Shown: positions 18,895-28,639, counted from the first letter of the stretch. The stretch: 64,000 nt of DNA from JAAYUD01 sp963676865 (GCA_963676865.2 CAXXSS010000001.1:1984001-2048000), one strand, 5' to 3'. Notes: generated by a model from the letters alone, not told the origin. A program made the numbers and translations.

Positions 18895-21800
18895 TCAAAA
18901 AGTAATACTTACTCCGCATACAACTTTCTTAGATGTGGGATAACTACCTTTATCAACACCAAGTGCAGAGCCTACTCCTGTAACTTCCGGATCGAATCCT
19001 TTATACTTTGTGAAGGTGAAGAAATCTTCCAAAGAACCATATATTCTTAAGTTGCTGATGCATAACTTTTTCAATAGGCTTGCAGGGAGCGAATAGCCTA
19101 ATTGTATTTGTTTGATTTTAAAGTAAGAACCGTCGTAAACAGAGGCACTCGAAGTAAAGTATTTGGACATATCGTTTGCTCCCGCCCGTGGACGAGTTCC
19201 ATTGGTATGCGAACTTGTCCAACGATCGGCTGTGAACTCTGTCAGCTTATTGACCATATAATCGGCTCTATCCAAACAACTGTATATATCGTTTCCCTTC
19301 GAACCGGTACCAAATACAATGAAGTCTAGTCCTTTCCATGCTGCCGTTAATGTGATGCCATACGTGAAATCGGGTATTCCTTTTCCTATATATGTCTTAT
19401 CTTTATCTGTAATGGTACCGTCCTTATAAATATCTTCGAATGTCGGATCTCCCGTCTTCTGATCGATACCTGTGAATTTGTATCCATAGAAATACCATGC
19501 CGGTTGTCCTTTCTTGAAGCGTGTGATAGCTCCATACGTGTGGAAAGTTGTGCCATCGATAGCATCGAGTGTTTGGTGCAGGTAAGTAACTTTGTTTTTA
19601 AGAGTGGCAATGTTGCCTCGAATGCTATAACGAAAATCGCTGATATGATCTTGCCATCCAAGTTCTATTTCTACTCCCTTATTTGTGATATCTCCGGCAT
19701 TGACTGGAGATGCCGTATTCCCTACGATAGTAGAAGGAGTGATACCTGTGACGATCAGGTCTTTTGTCTTTTTTGTATAGTAATCGAATGACAATGATAA
19801 CCGATTATTAAAGAAATAGGAATCGAATCCAAGGTCTGTTTGTTCGGATGTCTCCCACTTTAATTGGTCATTTCCGGTTGACGAAGGCAGATAGCCATAG
19901 TTATAATTTAAGCCGCTGCCGAAAGGATAGCTTCCTGTAGATGAGATTACGTTGTCGTAAAGATAATTGCCCAATGATGCCGTCGAGCCATTTTGTCCCC
20001 AACTTAATCTGAGTTTCAAAGTAGAGAGCCAATCATTCGTGCTTTTCATAAACTTTTCTTCCGACAATACCCAGCCTAGAGAGAATGCGGGGAAGTATCC
20101 CCAACGCTTGTCTACCGGTAAAACAGAGTTGTCGGCTGCATCTGCGCGCAATGAGAACTGTGCAAGATATTTGTTTTCGAAATTGTAATTTAGACGACCA
20201 AAATAAGATAAGTTCCTCGTATAGATAGGTTCACCTCCACTGAGGGCTTTGGTTGCCGAGCTGGTGGCGTATGCAAAATAGTAAAATAACGGGTCGTCTC
20301 TTTTGACGCCGAGATCTGTATCCGAGCCGGTGATAGAGCCGTTGAGGCTGAATGAACGTGTCTCGCTGTAGTGCGTACCAAGCATAGCTGTGATCGTGTG
20401 CTTACCCAATGAAAAGGTGTAGTTCGCAAAGTTTTCCCATTGAAAATAGGTTGGCGTTGTTGTCGCAGCATTGACAGACATGAATTTCTGGTGAGAAATA
20501 GTGTTTGCCCAGTAATCGTTTGAATAACCATAAGTCTCTGTAGCCGATAGAAGGTATCCTAAACGCGAAGTGACAACCAATCCTTTTATGGGTTTAAAGT
20601 TCAGGAATGTAGAACCATTGATATTGAATCCGCGATTGTCCGAAAAGCTTCGGTCGCGCATGATCAACGGGTTGAGGTTCTCGTTAGTAGCAAAGGGCGA
20701 AACACCATAATAATTTCCTTTCCCATCCGAAAGTAAAGTGGCGTATGCAGAGCCGCCATTCAATATCGTTTTCATATTGTCGGGCATATCGTTTACCGTA
20801 TAAGTGGCTTTCGTCAATGGATCGAGCTGCAATACAGATAGCAAAAGACTGTTGTATTCACTGCCTTCACTGATGGTTTGCATCTTATAATATTCTATTT
20901 GGTTGTTCGTTCCCAATTCCAACCAGGGCTTGATATTATAGTTGGCATTGACCATTCCGGTGAAGCGCTTGTAGATGTCGTTATTGCCTACTACCATACC
21001 ATTATTGTCCAAGTAAGTAAGCGAAGTATAGAGTGATCCTTTGTCTCCGCCACTTTGGAAAGTAAGGTTGTGCCGTTGCATTATGGACGATTCGAAAGCC
21101 ACCTTTGTCCAATCGGTATTGGTCTTTCCGTCCCAGTATTTATAGACACCTGTTTCGGTGAGTTTCCCTGCGTCGACATAATAATCAATGTATTGTTCGG
21201 CATTCATCACCTTTGGAACTTTGCTCAAACTCTGTGAAGTGAGTTGAAAGTCGTAGGTTATTTTTCCGTTACCCTTACCTTTTTTGGTTGTAATCAGTAC
21301 TACGCCATTGCCTGCTCTAGAACCATAGATGGCTGCCGATGCAGCATCTTTCAATACCTCCATAGATTCGATGTCATTCGGATCAATGCCACTGATATCG
21401 TTTGCAATACGGCCATCGACAACGAAGAGGGGATCACTACTGCCGTTAGAACTGATGCCGCGGATGCGAATAGTAGGAGAAGAGCCGGGACGTGCCGATG
21501 CCGACAATACCTCTACACCAGCCGTTTTGCCCTGTAGCGCTTGACCGGCGGTAGTGATGGTTCGAGCTACCATATCTTCAGATTTCACTTGCGATACCGA
21601 GCCCGTAAGCGAACTCCTCTTTTGTACTCCATAACCTACTACGACCACTTCATCGAGAGTCTTGGTGTCTTCGCTCAAAGCAATATTAAAAATAGGAGTG
21701 TTAACCACTTTTTGTACAGTCTGATAACCTACATAGGTGAAGATGAGTGTTGCGCCTTTGTTTACTGTCAAGACATAATGGCCATTGATATCGCTCATTA

Positions 21801-21984
21801 TACCGTTAGACGTCCCTTTTTCCATGATGCTGACACCTATTAAAGGGTCTTGCGTTTTCTGATCGACAATGCGTCCGCTTACTTTGAACTTTTGTTGAGC
21901 AAAAGCATGGGGGATGCACATTAACATGATAAAGACCAACAGCGTCAGCCTTCTACATTCATAGTGTTTTAAAGATTGTCCCAT
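18895..21984 (-). CDS. SusC-family TonB-dependent outer membrane transporter
   Basis: A 1029-residue TonB-dependent importer that forms a channel with the downstream SusD. A signal peptide (to about residue 29) precedes a carboxypeptidase-regulatory-like domain (about 33-110, VSGRIVDQKTQDPLIGVSIM), the TonB-box region (DEVVVVGYGVQKRSSLTGSV), a plug domain (IRIRGISSNGSSDPLFVVDG, MEVLKDAASAAIYGSRAGNG) and a beta-barrel ending in the outer-membrane signature CGVSITF. There is no STN domain, which agrees with control by the divergent HTCS rather than by a sigma/anti-sigma pair. It is the first gene of the five-gene leftward operon. Confidence 0.97.
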   Translation of the reverse strand: MGQSLKHYECRRLTLLVFIMLMCIPHAFAQQKFKVSGRIVDQKTQDPLIGVSIMEKGTSNGIMSDINGHYVLTVNKGATLIFTYVGYQTVQKVVNTPIFNIALSEDTKTLDEVVVVGYGVQKRSSLTGSVSQVKSEDMVARTITTAGQALQGKTAGVEVLSASARPGSSPTIRIRGISSNGSSDPLFVVDGRIANDISGIDPNDIESMEVLKDAASAAIYGSRAGNGVVLITTKKGKGNGKITYDFQLTSQSLSKVPKVMNAEQYIDYYVDAGKLTETGVYKYWDGKTNTDWTKVAFESSIMQRHNLTFQSGGDKGSLYTSLTYLDNNGMVVGNNDIYKRFTGMVNANYNIKPWLELGTNNQIEYYKMQTISEGSEYNSLLLSVLQLDPLTKATYTVNDMPDNMKTILNGGSAYATLLSDGKGNYYGVSPFATNENLNPLIMRDRSFSDNRGFNINGSTFLNFKPIKGLVVTSRLGYLLSATETYGYSNDYWANTISHQKFMSVNAATTTPTYFQWENFANYTFSLGKHTITAMLGTHYSETRSFSLNGSITGSDTDLGVKRDDPLFYYFAYATSSATKALSGGEPIYTRNLSYFGRLNYNFENKYLAQFSLRADAADNSVLPVDKRWGYFPAFSLGWVLSEEKFMKSTNDWLSTLKLRLSWGQNGSTASLGNYLYDNVISSTGSYPFGSGLNYNYGYLPSSTGNDQLKWETSEQTDLGFDSYFFNNRLSLSFDYYTKKTKDLIVTGITPSTIVGNTASPVNAGDITNKGVEIELGWQDHISDFRYSIRGNIATLKNKVTYLHQTLDAIDGTTFHTYGAITRFKKGQPAWYFYGYKFTGIDQKTGDPTFEDIYKDGTITDKDKTYIGKGIPDFTYGITLTAAWKGLDFIVFGTGSKGNDIYSCLDRADYMVNKLTEFTADRWTSSHTNGTRPRAGANDMSKYFTSSASVYDGSYFKIKQIQLGYSLPASLLKKLCISNLRIYGSLEDFFTFTKYKGFDPEVTGVGSALGVDKGSYPTSKKVVCGVSITF

Positions 21985-22063
21985 TTGGCATTTTGAATTT
22001 TAGGTTAATGGATAAGGATTCATAGTGTTTTTCTGGCTATGTATTCCTTTTGTTTTAATGATC

Positions 22064-22071
22064 CAAAATTA
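22064..22071 (-). promoter_or_regulatory. Putative -7 box of the susC operon
   Basis: On the minus strand the sequence is TAATTTTG, matching TAnnTTTG, 80 bp before the susC start. HTCS-activated promoters often lack a good -33 element, and none is seen here. Confidence 0.35.
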
Positions 22072-22231
22072 GACTTATTTATCTGCATCAGTTTTCCGAA
22101 ACGTTCAAATGTGTTTCATATCTGTTCTCCGGGTTTGTCAATCTGTTCAAAATATTATCCATTCTATCAAAATGTGCTGAACAACACAATAATTACAATT
22201 CGTTTTGGATAGTATGCAAGGGTTATTTCAC

Positions 22232-22239
22232 TATTTTTG
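22232..22239 (+). promoter_or_regulatory. Putative -7 box of the second HTCS gene
   Basis: TATTTTTG matches TAnnTTTG and lies 24 bp before the HTCS start at 22263. A TTTG at 22204-22207 is 24 bp upstream, somewhat farther than usual. Confidence 0.4.
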
Positions 22240-22262
22240 TGACTGTCTAACTGCTATTTATT

Positions 22263-23456
22263 ATGAAAATACCACGTTCGTTTCTTTTATTATTCGTTCT
22301 ATTCGCATTATTTGCTTGCAAAAATGCGAAGCAAGAAACCGAGAGGCCTAAAAACCGCATTGTCTCTACTCAAATATCCAATCAGTTTGTTACTTCCTTT
22401 TGTGAGGATCGTTTTGGTCATGTTTGGGTTGGAACGATTAGAGGCGTCAACAAATGCTTGGGCTATCAGTTTCAGCAATATTTCAATTCGGACGATGATA
22501 GTTTAAGCATTCCCGACAATCAGGTGAGACGTGTTTTTCGTGATTCTAAAAATAGACTGTGGATTTGTACTTCTGCCGGTGTGTGTTATTATACAGACAA
22601 AGATTCTTTCCATCGTGTCCCTATCGAGTGGACCAACAAGAATGCAGTGGGTATTATGGAAGACAGTAAGGGTAGGATATTCATCAATCTTATTCCTTCT
22701 ATCTTCGTATTTAACGAACGATTGGATAAATTTGAACTTGCCATACCCAATGCAAATGCCGAAAAGAGTTTCTCCAATACTTGTTTTGTCGATCGTAATG
22801 ATAATATATGGTGTATCGGATTGGGTCATGTCAGCTGTTATCAGCATGAAACTTATAAAGAACTTAAATCGCTGGCTACCGGCGCTTATATCCAAGCTTC
22901 TTATATGGATAAGTTGGGGCGTCTGTGGTTTGCATCCAATAATAAATTGTATCTGCTTAATACGCGGACCTTTCAATTTATACCCTTGCCATCCGATCTT
23001 ACGTCCAATTCTTTGTTCGTTGGCTCTACGGTAAATGGAATGGCCGATTACATTGCCGGCACTTCCATGTTGTTCAGTACTTCCAAGGGGTTGTTCCTTT
23101 ATGATTATATTCATCATACTGTTGTTCATCAGTCCGATGCTCGGTTCCCGTTTGTGCTTCCTCCTGCGTTTGCGGTCATCTCTATGTATGTAGACTCTCA
23201 ACAGAATTTATGGCTCGGGTCTACCGACAAGGGACTCATTGTGAAGTATCGTCATAAAAACCGTTTCAACGACAATAGCGCTTTGAGAACAAAGGTGGAA
23301 AATAAGTCTATTTTGGGCTTGGCGCCTATAGACAATAGAATTTGGATGTCTACAGCGTTTGATAAGATGTTTGTTTACGATAAGAACAAGACAGTGTCGA
23401 TAGCCTTAATCTTCCTTTTCTTTACGCGCACAATGATGCTTCAAACTTGTTTGTAG
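22263..23456 (+). CDS. HTCS sensor, N-terminal fragment of a frameshifted gene
   Basis: This open frame holds the first 397 residues of a hybrid two-component sensor. It starts with a lipoprotein-like signal (LFALFAC, Cys19) and continues with reg_prop propeller repeats (GHVWVGTIRGVNKCL, NRLWICTSAGVCYY, QNLWLGSTDKGLIV). After KMFVYDKNKT the family pattern stops and the frame ends in unrelated residues at 23454-23456. The continuation (VDSLNLPFLYAHNDASNLFV) lies in the -1 frame and is open from 23384. Reading both frames together gives 3956 bases, one short of 1319 codons, so a single-base deletion between about 23381 and 23410 explains the break. It is divergent from susC. Either this allele is inactive or the base is a sequence error. 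Confidence 0.85.
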   Translation: MKIPRSFLLLFVLFALFACKNAKQETERPKNRIVSTQISNQFVTSFCEDRFGHVWVGTIRGVNKCLGYQFQQYFNSDDDSLSIPDNQVRRVFRDSKNRLWICTSAGVCYYTDKDSFHRVPIEWTNKNAVGIMEDSKGRIFINLIPSIFVFNERLDKFELAIPNANAEKSFSNTCFVDRNDNIWCIGLGHVSCYQHETYKELKSLATGAYIQASYMDKLGRLWFASNNKLYLLNTRTFQFIPLPSDLTSNSLFVGSTVNGMADYIAGTSMLFSTSKGLFLYDYIHHTVVHQSDARFPFVLPPAFAVISMYVDSQQNLWLGSTDKGLIVKYRHKNRFNDNSALRTKVENKSILGLAPIDNRIWMSTAFDKMFVYDKNKTVSIALIFLFFTRTMMLQTCL

Positions 23457-26218
23457 ACAGAGAGCATCATCTTTGGATTGCCGAGTTTTTTAATGGAGGA
23501 TTGCATAAGTGTAGTGTTGATGGCGCACATGTTCGTCTCATAAAATCATATCGTTTTCCTGCCGCTATCTTTTCGATGGTGCAAGATAAGAGGGGCGTTA
23601 TTTATGCCGGAGGTTATACTCCTTCTATCTTTATTCTCCACCCCGGTGATAAGAGTTTCAGTGCTATGCCTCTATGTGCGAATAAATTCTCGTTTTGTAC
23701 TTCCATCATTCCTCTCGAAGATGGAAAATTGGCTATCTTCTCCTTCGATAATGATATTCGGATATACGATCCTATTTCGAAACATTCTCGCTTTATTCCG
23801 TTCAGGAAGTATGCCAAGCATAGTAAGATGATTCCAAATTGTACGCTGAAAGATAGAGACGGTAATATCTGGATCGGCACTCGCGGCAATGGACTGTTTA
23901 TTCTGTCAAAAGGTCAAATAACCCCCATTGCGGGCAATTCTTGTTCGGATATTGCTTCTATCGAGCAGGATAGGAAGGGAGATATATGGGTGAGCTCGAT
24001 GTTTGGACTGAGCAAGTACGATTGCCATAGCAAGAAATTTGTCAGTTATTATACCGAAAACGGTATCGGTGGCAATCAGTTCAACGATCGGGCTTCGTGC
24101 ATAGCTCCCGATGGAACAGCCTTTTTTGGAGGTACTCACGGGCTAACTTTCTTTAATCCTGCCAATCTTAAATTCAGGCGCAATATTCCGTTGGTCTTTG
24201 AGAGTCTGAAGGTTAACAATCAATTGATTTTACCTTCCAATAGCAGTTGCATTAACAAAGCAATGACGTTCAATCCGGATGTCTATTTGAACTATGATCA
24301 ACGTAGCTTCTCCATCCTGTTTGCTGCAATCGATTATAACGAGTTCGATTGTGTTCATTATTTTTATAAAATAGATGGATACGACAAGTATTGGATTGAT
24401 GCAGGTGCCAATCACGAGGCTTATTATTCTAACTTGCCACCGGGAAAATATACTTTCAGGGTGAAGATCACAAGTAGCGACGAGAATGATATCATAGCCG
24501 AAAATGCGATCGTCATCCATGTAGCATGTGCCCCTTGGATGAGCTGGTGGGCGGTTCTGTTATATATTTTTGTGGCGGGTATGATTGGTTACTATGCTTA
24601 TAGATCCTTCTATCGAATCCGTACCCAGAAAGAAATGATTCGTAAAGCCGAATTGGAAAAAGAAGCCGAGCTGCACACAAATCAGATGAACATGCGCTTC
24701 TTCTCCAATATCTCTCATGAATTCCGAACGCCGCTTACTATGATATCCGGCCCTATTACTTCGCTTTGCAATGATCATCGCCTTTCTGGCGAGCCTAAAC
24801 AGTTGCTGGGTATTGTGCAGCGCTCTGTCAATCGGATGCTGCGGCTTGTCAATCAGTTGATGGACTTTCAGAAACTGGAGAACGATGTCATTAGATTGAA
24901 GGTGCAGGAGGGCGATATTATTTCGAACCTTCGCGATATCGTTGCGATATTTAAGGTCAATGCCGACGAGAAAGAAATCAATCTTGCTTTGCATGGCTTC
25001 GAAGATACCTATGTGACATGGTTTGATGCAGACAAACTCGAAAAGATTTTAAATAATCTACTGTCTAATGCCATGAAGTATACACCGGTTGGCGGGAGAA
25101 TCGACGTCCTGTTTGATGCAACGGCTACCGAAGTGAAAATAAGTGTAGGCGATACCGGCCCCGGGATACCCGAAGACAAGCAGGCCGATATATTCAAACG
25201 GTACTATCAGGTAGAGAATCAGCAGGCGTATTGTAATTGGGGTACAGGCATTGGGCTCTATTATGCCAAGCGCCTGACAGAACTTCATCATGGCGCTATC
25301 TCTGTGGCGAATAAAGAAAGTGGAGGCTCGCTCTTTACCATAACCTTGCCTATTGGAGATGGCGTTTATTCGGAAGAAGAAAAGTTGCAGGTCGAAGATC
25401 CGCAATTGGTCGTTCGCGATAGGGCTATCGCCATTCCGCATATTGAAGAGAAAGAGGAGCAATACGTAGATCGTCCTACGATACTTGTGCTGGACGATGA
25501 TCCGGAAGTGACCAGTTATATGCGAGTTTATTTGGCGAGTTACTTTCATGTGGAGTGCAAGTTCGATGCCAAAAGTGCATATAAGGCTCTCGACGAAATA
25601 TCACCCGACTTGATTGTCTGCGATGTACTGATGCCCGACGTCGACGGCTATCAATTTTGCCGAATGGTGAAGCAGAACATTTCTTATTGTCATATTCCTG
25701 TGATATTGCTCACTGCCAAAACATTGGTCGAAGACCAAGTGAGAGGACTCAACGAAGGAGCCAATGCATACGTAACGAAGCCTTTTGATCCATCCTATTT
25801 GTTAGCGCTCATCGAATCGCAACTCAAGAATCAAGAGAACCTGCGCAATGTCTTGGGGCATGCTACCGAAACCAAGAATATAGATTCGGCTTTTTTGTCC
25901 GATCATGATAGCATCTTTATGAATGAACTTTACCAGCTAATGGAAAAAGAACTATCCAATTCGGAACTGAATATTACGAAAATAACAGAGGTGATGCACA
26001 TCAGCCGTACTAAGTTCTATTATAAGATGAAAGGTCTGACGGGTATGAATCCCAATATCTTCTTCAAAACATATAAACTCAATAGGGCCGCCGAACTGAT
26101 TGTCGAAGGGAAGCACAATATCTCCGAAATAGCCGATATGACAGGCTTCAGCACCTTGTCTCACTTCTCTTCCAGTTTTAAAAAGCATTTTGGTATAACA
26201 CCGAGCGAATATAAATAA
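23447..26218 (+). CDS. HTCS sensor/regulator, C-terminal fragment of a frameshifted gene
   Basis: This frame continues the sensor begun at 22263 (the listed first codon is TTG; true homology starts further upstream in this frame). It holds the rest of the propellers (GNIWIGTRGNGLFI, GDIWVSSMFGLSKY), a Y_Y_Y domain, a membrane helix (WWAVLLYIFVAGMIGYYAY), HisKA with the acceptor His codon at 24716-24718 (FSNISHEFRTPLT), HATPase_c (GTGIGLYYAK), a receiver domain with acceptor Asp at 25622-25624 (CDVLMPDVDG), and an AraC helix-turn-helix domain (ISRTKFYYKMKGLTGMNPNI). All catalytic residues are intact. The downstream part alone would lack a signal peptide and half the sensor, so it should not work as an exported sensor. 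Confidence 0.88.
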   Translation: MFVDREHHLWIAEFFNGGLHKCSVDGAHVRLIKSYRFPAAIFSMVQDKRGVIYAGGYTPSIFILHPGDKSFSAMPLCANKFSFCTSIIPLEDGKLAIFSFDNDIRIYDPISKHSRFIPFRKYAKHSKMIPNCTLKDRDGNIWIGTRGNGLFILSKGQITPIAGNSCSDIASIEQDRKGDIWVSSMFGLSKYDCHSKKFVSYYTENGIGGNQFNDRASCIAPDGTAFFGGTHGLTFFNPANLKFRRNIPLVFESLKVNNQLILPSNSSCINKAMTFNPDVYLNYDQRSFSILFAAIDYNEFDCVHYFYKIDGYDKYWIDAGANHEAYYSNLPPGKYTFRVKITSSDENDIIAENAIVIHVACAPWMSWWAVLLYIFVAGMIGYYAYRSFYRIRTQKEMIRKAELEKEAELHTNQMNMRFFSNISHEFRTPLTMISGPITSLCNDHRLSGEPKQLLGIVQRSVNRMLRLVNQLMDFQKLENDVIRLKVQEGDIISNLRDIVAIFKVNADEKEINLALHGFEDTYVTWFDADKLEKILNNLLSNAMKYTPVGGRIDVLFDATATEVKISVGDTGPGIPEDKQADIFKRYYQVENQQAYCNWGTGIGLYYAKRLTELHHGAISVANKESGGSLFTITLPIGDGVYSEEEKLQVEDPQLVVRDRAIAIPHIEEKEEQYVDRPTILVLDDDPEVTSYMRVYLASYFHVECKFDAKSAYKALDEISPDLIVCDVLMPDVDGYQFCRMVKQNISYCHIPVILLTAKTLVEDQVRGLNEGANAYVTKPFDPSYLLALIESQLKNQENLRNVLGHATETKNIDSAFLSDHDSIFMNELYQLMEKELSNSELNITKITEVMHISRTKFYYKMKGLTGMNPNIFFKTYKLNRAAELIVEGKHNISEIADMTGFSTLSHFSSSFKKHFGITPSEYK

Positions 26219-26240
26219 CTCTTATATAGTAAACTGCTGA

Positions 26241-26357
26241 GATGTACTGAATTTAGGGCTTACTGAAAACTTTCCTAATGTTGATACTAAGGCTATGGGG
26301 TTTCCTGAAAATGGGGAAGAAGAACTTTGGAAGTCATCGGATGTAAGCATTCGGTGA
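26241..26357 (+). pseudogene. Remnant of an Abi-like gene (C-terminus only)
   Basis: Between two stop codons the frame reads FPNVDTKAMGFPENGEEELW. This resembles the C-terminal signature of Abi_2/AbiD-F type abortive-infection proteins, which commonly end in MGFP-x-x-W-E-x-x-P-x-W; here the first Trp is Gly and the Pro is lost. No upstream part of the gene is present, since the HTCS gene ends at 26218. The family assignment is from memory of the motif and is tentative. Confidence 0.35.
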
Positions 26358-26519
26358 ACCGCGTATTTACTTTGAAATCGGCACAGAATAAGAGTAGAGG
26401 AACTTGTAAAATATACTATTAGTGAAGGTAATGTTCAATGGGATATAGATAATCATTCTGCCTAAATTATTACCAATATAGCTATTTTCTTTGTATCTTA
26501 GCTAAAAATAGGAATAATA

Positions 26520-28235
26520 ATGGAAAAGTTAGTAATCAAAAGACAAATATCATATTCATGCATATTCCCTAATGGGAATGACAAGCTAGAGGATATTATA
26601 AAAATCATCCCTTCAAAAAGTGCTATTGCATGGGCTTCATATGTGCTTAATAGGAAGAACTCGATGACCATTGATCAGCAAGAACATGAATTTTTCATTC
26701 CTTTATTATTCCAAATGAATAATAAATTGCAACATTCTATGACTGATTATTTGCAATCAATATCAAAAGATTTAGGAAATTATATTTTTATCGATAAAGT
26801 AACATTACTTATTCTAATTGAATATCTATTAGATAATCATAATAAAAATAATGCAGATGTATTTGAATCCAAAGATGATTTCTCTAATATTTTTATTGCA
26901 TACCTATTATGCTGTGATGAAAAAATAAGGTACTCGACAAAAGTATTATATGAGGTAAAAGACATAGACTCTTTTATGGCTGTATATTTACCTGAACAGT
27001 TAAAATATAATGACATATATTACCACAAAGATTATAGAGTTGAATTTTTAAGATTTTATTATTTCAAGGCATTTTGCAAAGAAAATGAAATCTTTAATGA
27101 ATATTTGAGTCTGTTTATTCAAGAAAATCAGATTCCAAAATGGGATGACTATTTGTACTTTATTCTTGAGACTTTTTTTATTCTTTCTACTAATGAAGAA
27201 GGAATTACAAATGTAATAAAAATAAACCCAAATTCTTATTATGGAAAAAAATATCTAGATTCTATGTGTATTGATATAGAAAACTTTAAAAGAACCCCTG
27301 ATTTTACCAATCTTAGAAGCAAGCCCATATACTATCATGGCGATAATACATATAGCATTCTATATATGGGATTTTTTATTGATAAAATGTTTCAAAGTTT
27401 TTTGTTTGATTTTGCTTCTATACTTATAAAACACAAAGCAACTACGAAAATAAATAGCTACCCAGATATAAAGGCATTAGTAGGAAATTTTTTCACAGAA
27501 GGTTACCTGTTCTACGAAATAATAAATGGATGTTTTGCAAACACATGTAAGAAATTAATCTCAGGGCAAAAATTGAAGCTCTTTTTAAACAGTGGAGAAC
27601 CTGATTTTTATATCAGAAAAGGTAAAAATATATTTCTATTTGAATTCAAAGATGTTATGCTGAATGCAGAAACGAAGCACTGTGAGAACATAGAACAAAT
27701 TAAATTAGAAATATTTCAATTATTTGAAAGTGCCACTATAGAAAAAAATACTGGAAAACAAAAGAAAAGGGCACAACCTAAAGGAATAACACAGTTATTG
27801 AACGTAATTGAAACAAAGTTAGATATAATAATCAAAAAGGCTGATAAAATTGAAATAACAGACAAATTCAAAGTTTATCCTATTATTGTTTATCAGGATT
27901 ACTGTTTTGACATTGAAGGAATAAGGTATATTCTAAACGAAGAATTTAACAAAAAGAAAACGATAAGGAATATATCAGATGATTATCTGGTTATGCCTTT
28001 GGTTATGATGCCACTTGAAATGATGATTTCCTTAGAAGATTACTTCCATGATGGTAGATTACAGTTAGATAATCTTATAGATAACTACGTAATAGAATGT
28101 GGTGAGTCGGAACAAAACAAACTTCTCCCTTTTAATAAATTCACAATGAGACAAGCATGGAAATTGGGATATAAGAATGAAATGAGTACAAGATTTAAGA
28201 AAGTCTCAGATCTTATGATAGAAAAGAATAAATGA
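26520..28235 (+). CDS. Hypothetical protein with PD-(D/E)XK nuclease-like motif
   Basis: A 571-residue protein with no signal peptide and no family I can name. It is rich in Lys, Asn, Ile and Phe, and its codons are far more AT-rich than those of neighbouring genes, which suggests recent transfer. Around residues 361-377 it has EPDFYIRKGKNIFLFEFKD: Pro361-Asp362, a 12-residue spacer, then Glu375-x-Lys377. Hydrophobic strands surround the acidic residues, as expected for the PD-(D/E)XK nuclease core. A conserved-looking block before it (LRSKPIYYHGDNTYSILYMG) and a Lys/Gln-rich segment after it (QPKGITQLLNVIE) could belong to the same fold. The N-terminal 300 residues are unassigned and probably helical. 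Remnants of defence genes lie on both sides, so a phage-defence or restriction role is a reasonable guess, not shown. Confidence 0.75.
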   Translation: MEKLVIKRQISYSCIFPNGNDKLEDIIKIIPSKSAIAWASYVLNRKNSMTIDQQEHEFFIPLLFQMNNKLQHSMTDYLQSISKDLGNYIFIDKVTLLILIEYLLDNHNKNNADVFESKDDFSNIFIAYLLCCDEKIRYSTKVLYEVKDIDSFMAVYLPEQLKYNDIYYHKDYRVEFLRFYYFKAFCKENEIFNEYLSLFIQENQIPKWDDYLYFILETFFILSTNEEGITNVIKINPNSYYGKKYLDSMCIDIENFKRTPDFTNLRSKPIYYHGDNTYSILYMGFFIDKMFQSFLFDFASILIKHKATTKINSYPDIKALVGNFFTEGYLFYEIINGCFANTCKKLISGQKLKLFLNSGEPDFYIRKGKNIFLFEFKDVMLNAETKHCENIEQIKLEIFQLFESATIEKNTGKQKKRAQPKGITQLLNVIETKLDIIIKKADKIEITDKFKVYPIIVYQDYCFDIEGIRYILNEEFNKKKTIRNISDDYLVMPLVMMPLEMMISLEDYFHDGRLQLDNLIDNYVIECGESEQNKLLPFNKFTMRQAWKLGYKNEMSTRFKKVSDLMIEKNK

Positions 28236-28251
28236 AAGTGAGATTTTTACT

Positions 28252-28637
28252 TTAATATTTTACCCACGCTGCAAAGGATTTGTATGGGAAATTATTCGCT
28301 GACAGAGGATACATTTCACAAAATCTTTTTAATATTCTTTTTACTGATGGCGTCAATTTGGTTACGGGGCCCAGATGCAATATGAAAAACAAGCTGATGC
28401 TTCTTTGGGATAAAATCATGTTGCCCAAAGGGCCTATTATTGGATGTGTCGATGATATGCTCAAAAATACAGCACGTCTTGTGTATTCCAGACACCGTTT
28501 CGTCAACAACTCCATCATAAATCTCGTTTCCGTCATTACTGCTCCTTTGAAAATGAAGCTAAAGCTCTCACTGGATATGAGGTTATTAAGACAAATCAAC
28601 TCGCTTTCTTTTGATTTCTTATCCACCGAACTCAAGT
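28252..28637 (+). pseudogene. IS982-family transposase remnant with right end
   Basis: The frame near 28280 reads LYGKLFADRGYISQNLF, then MKNKLMLLWDKIMLPKGPII and YSRHRFVNNSIINLVSVI. These are the C-terminal segments of IS982-type transposases. The proper C-terminus (EVIKTNQLAFF then stop) is in the +1 frame, so a frameshift is present. CTTATCCACCGAACTCAAGT at 28618-28637 looks like the element's right terminal repeat. The N-terminal half and left end are missing. Confidence 0.7.
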
Positions 28638-28639
28638 AA

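Noticed and set aside
23375..23425. Programmed -1 frameshift in the split HTCS
   Set aside because: No standard slippery heptamer in the right register was found between the last in-frame homology and the resumed frame; a deletion or sequence error is simpler.
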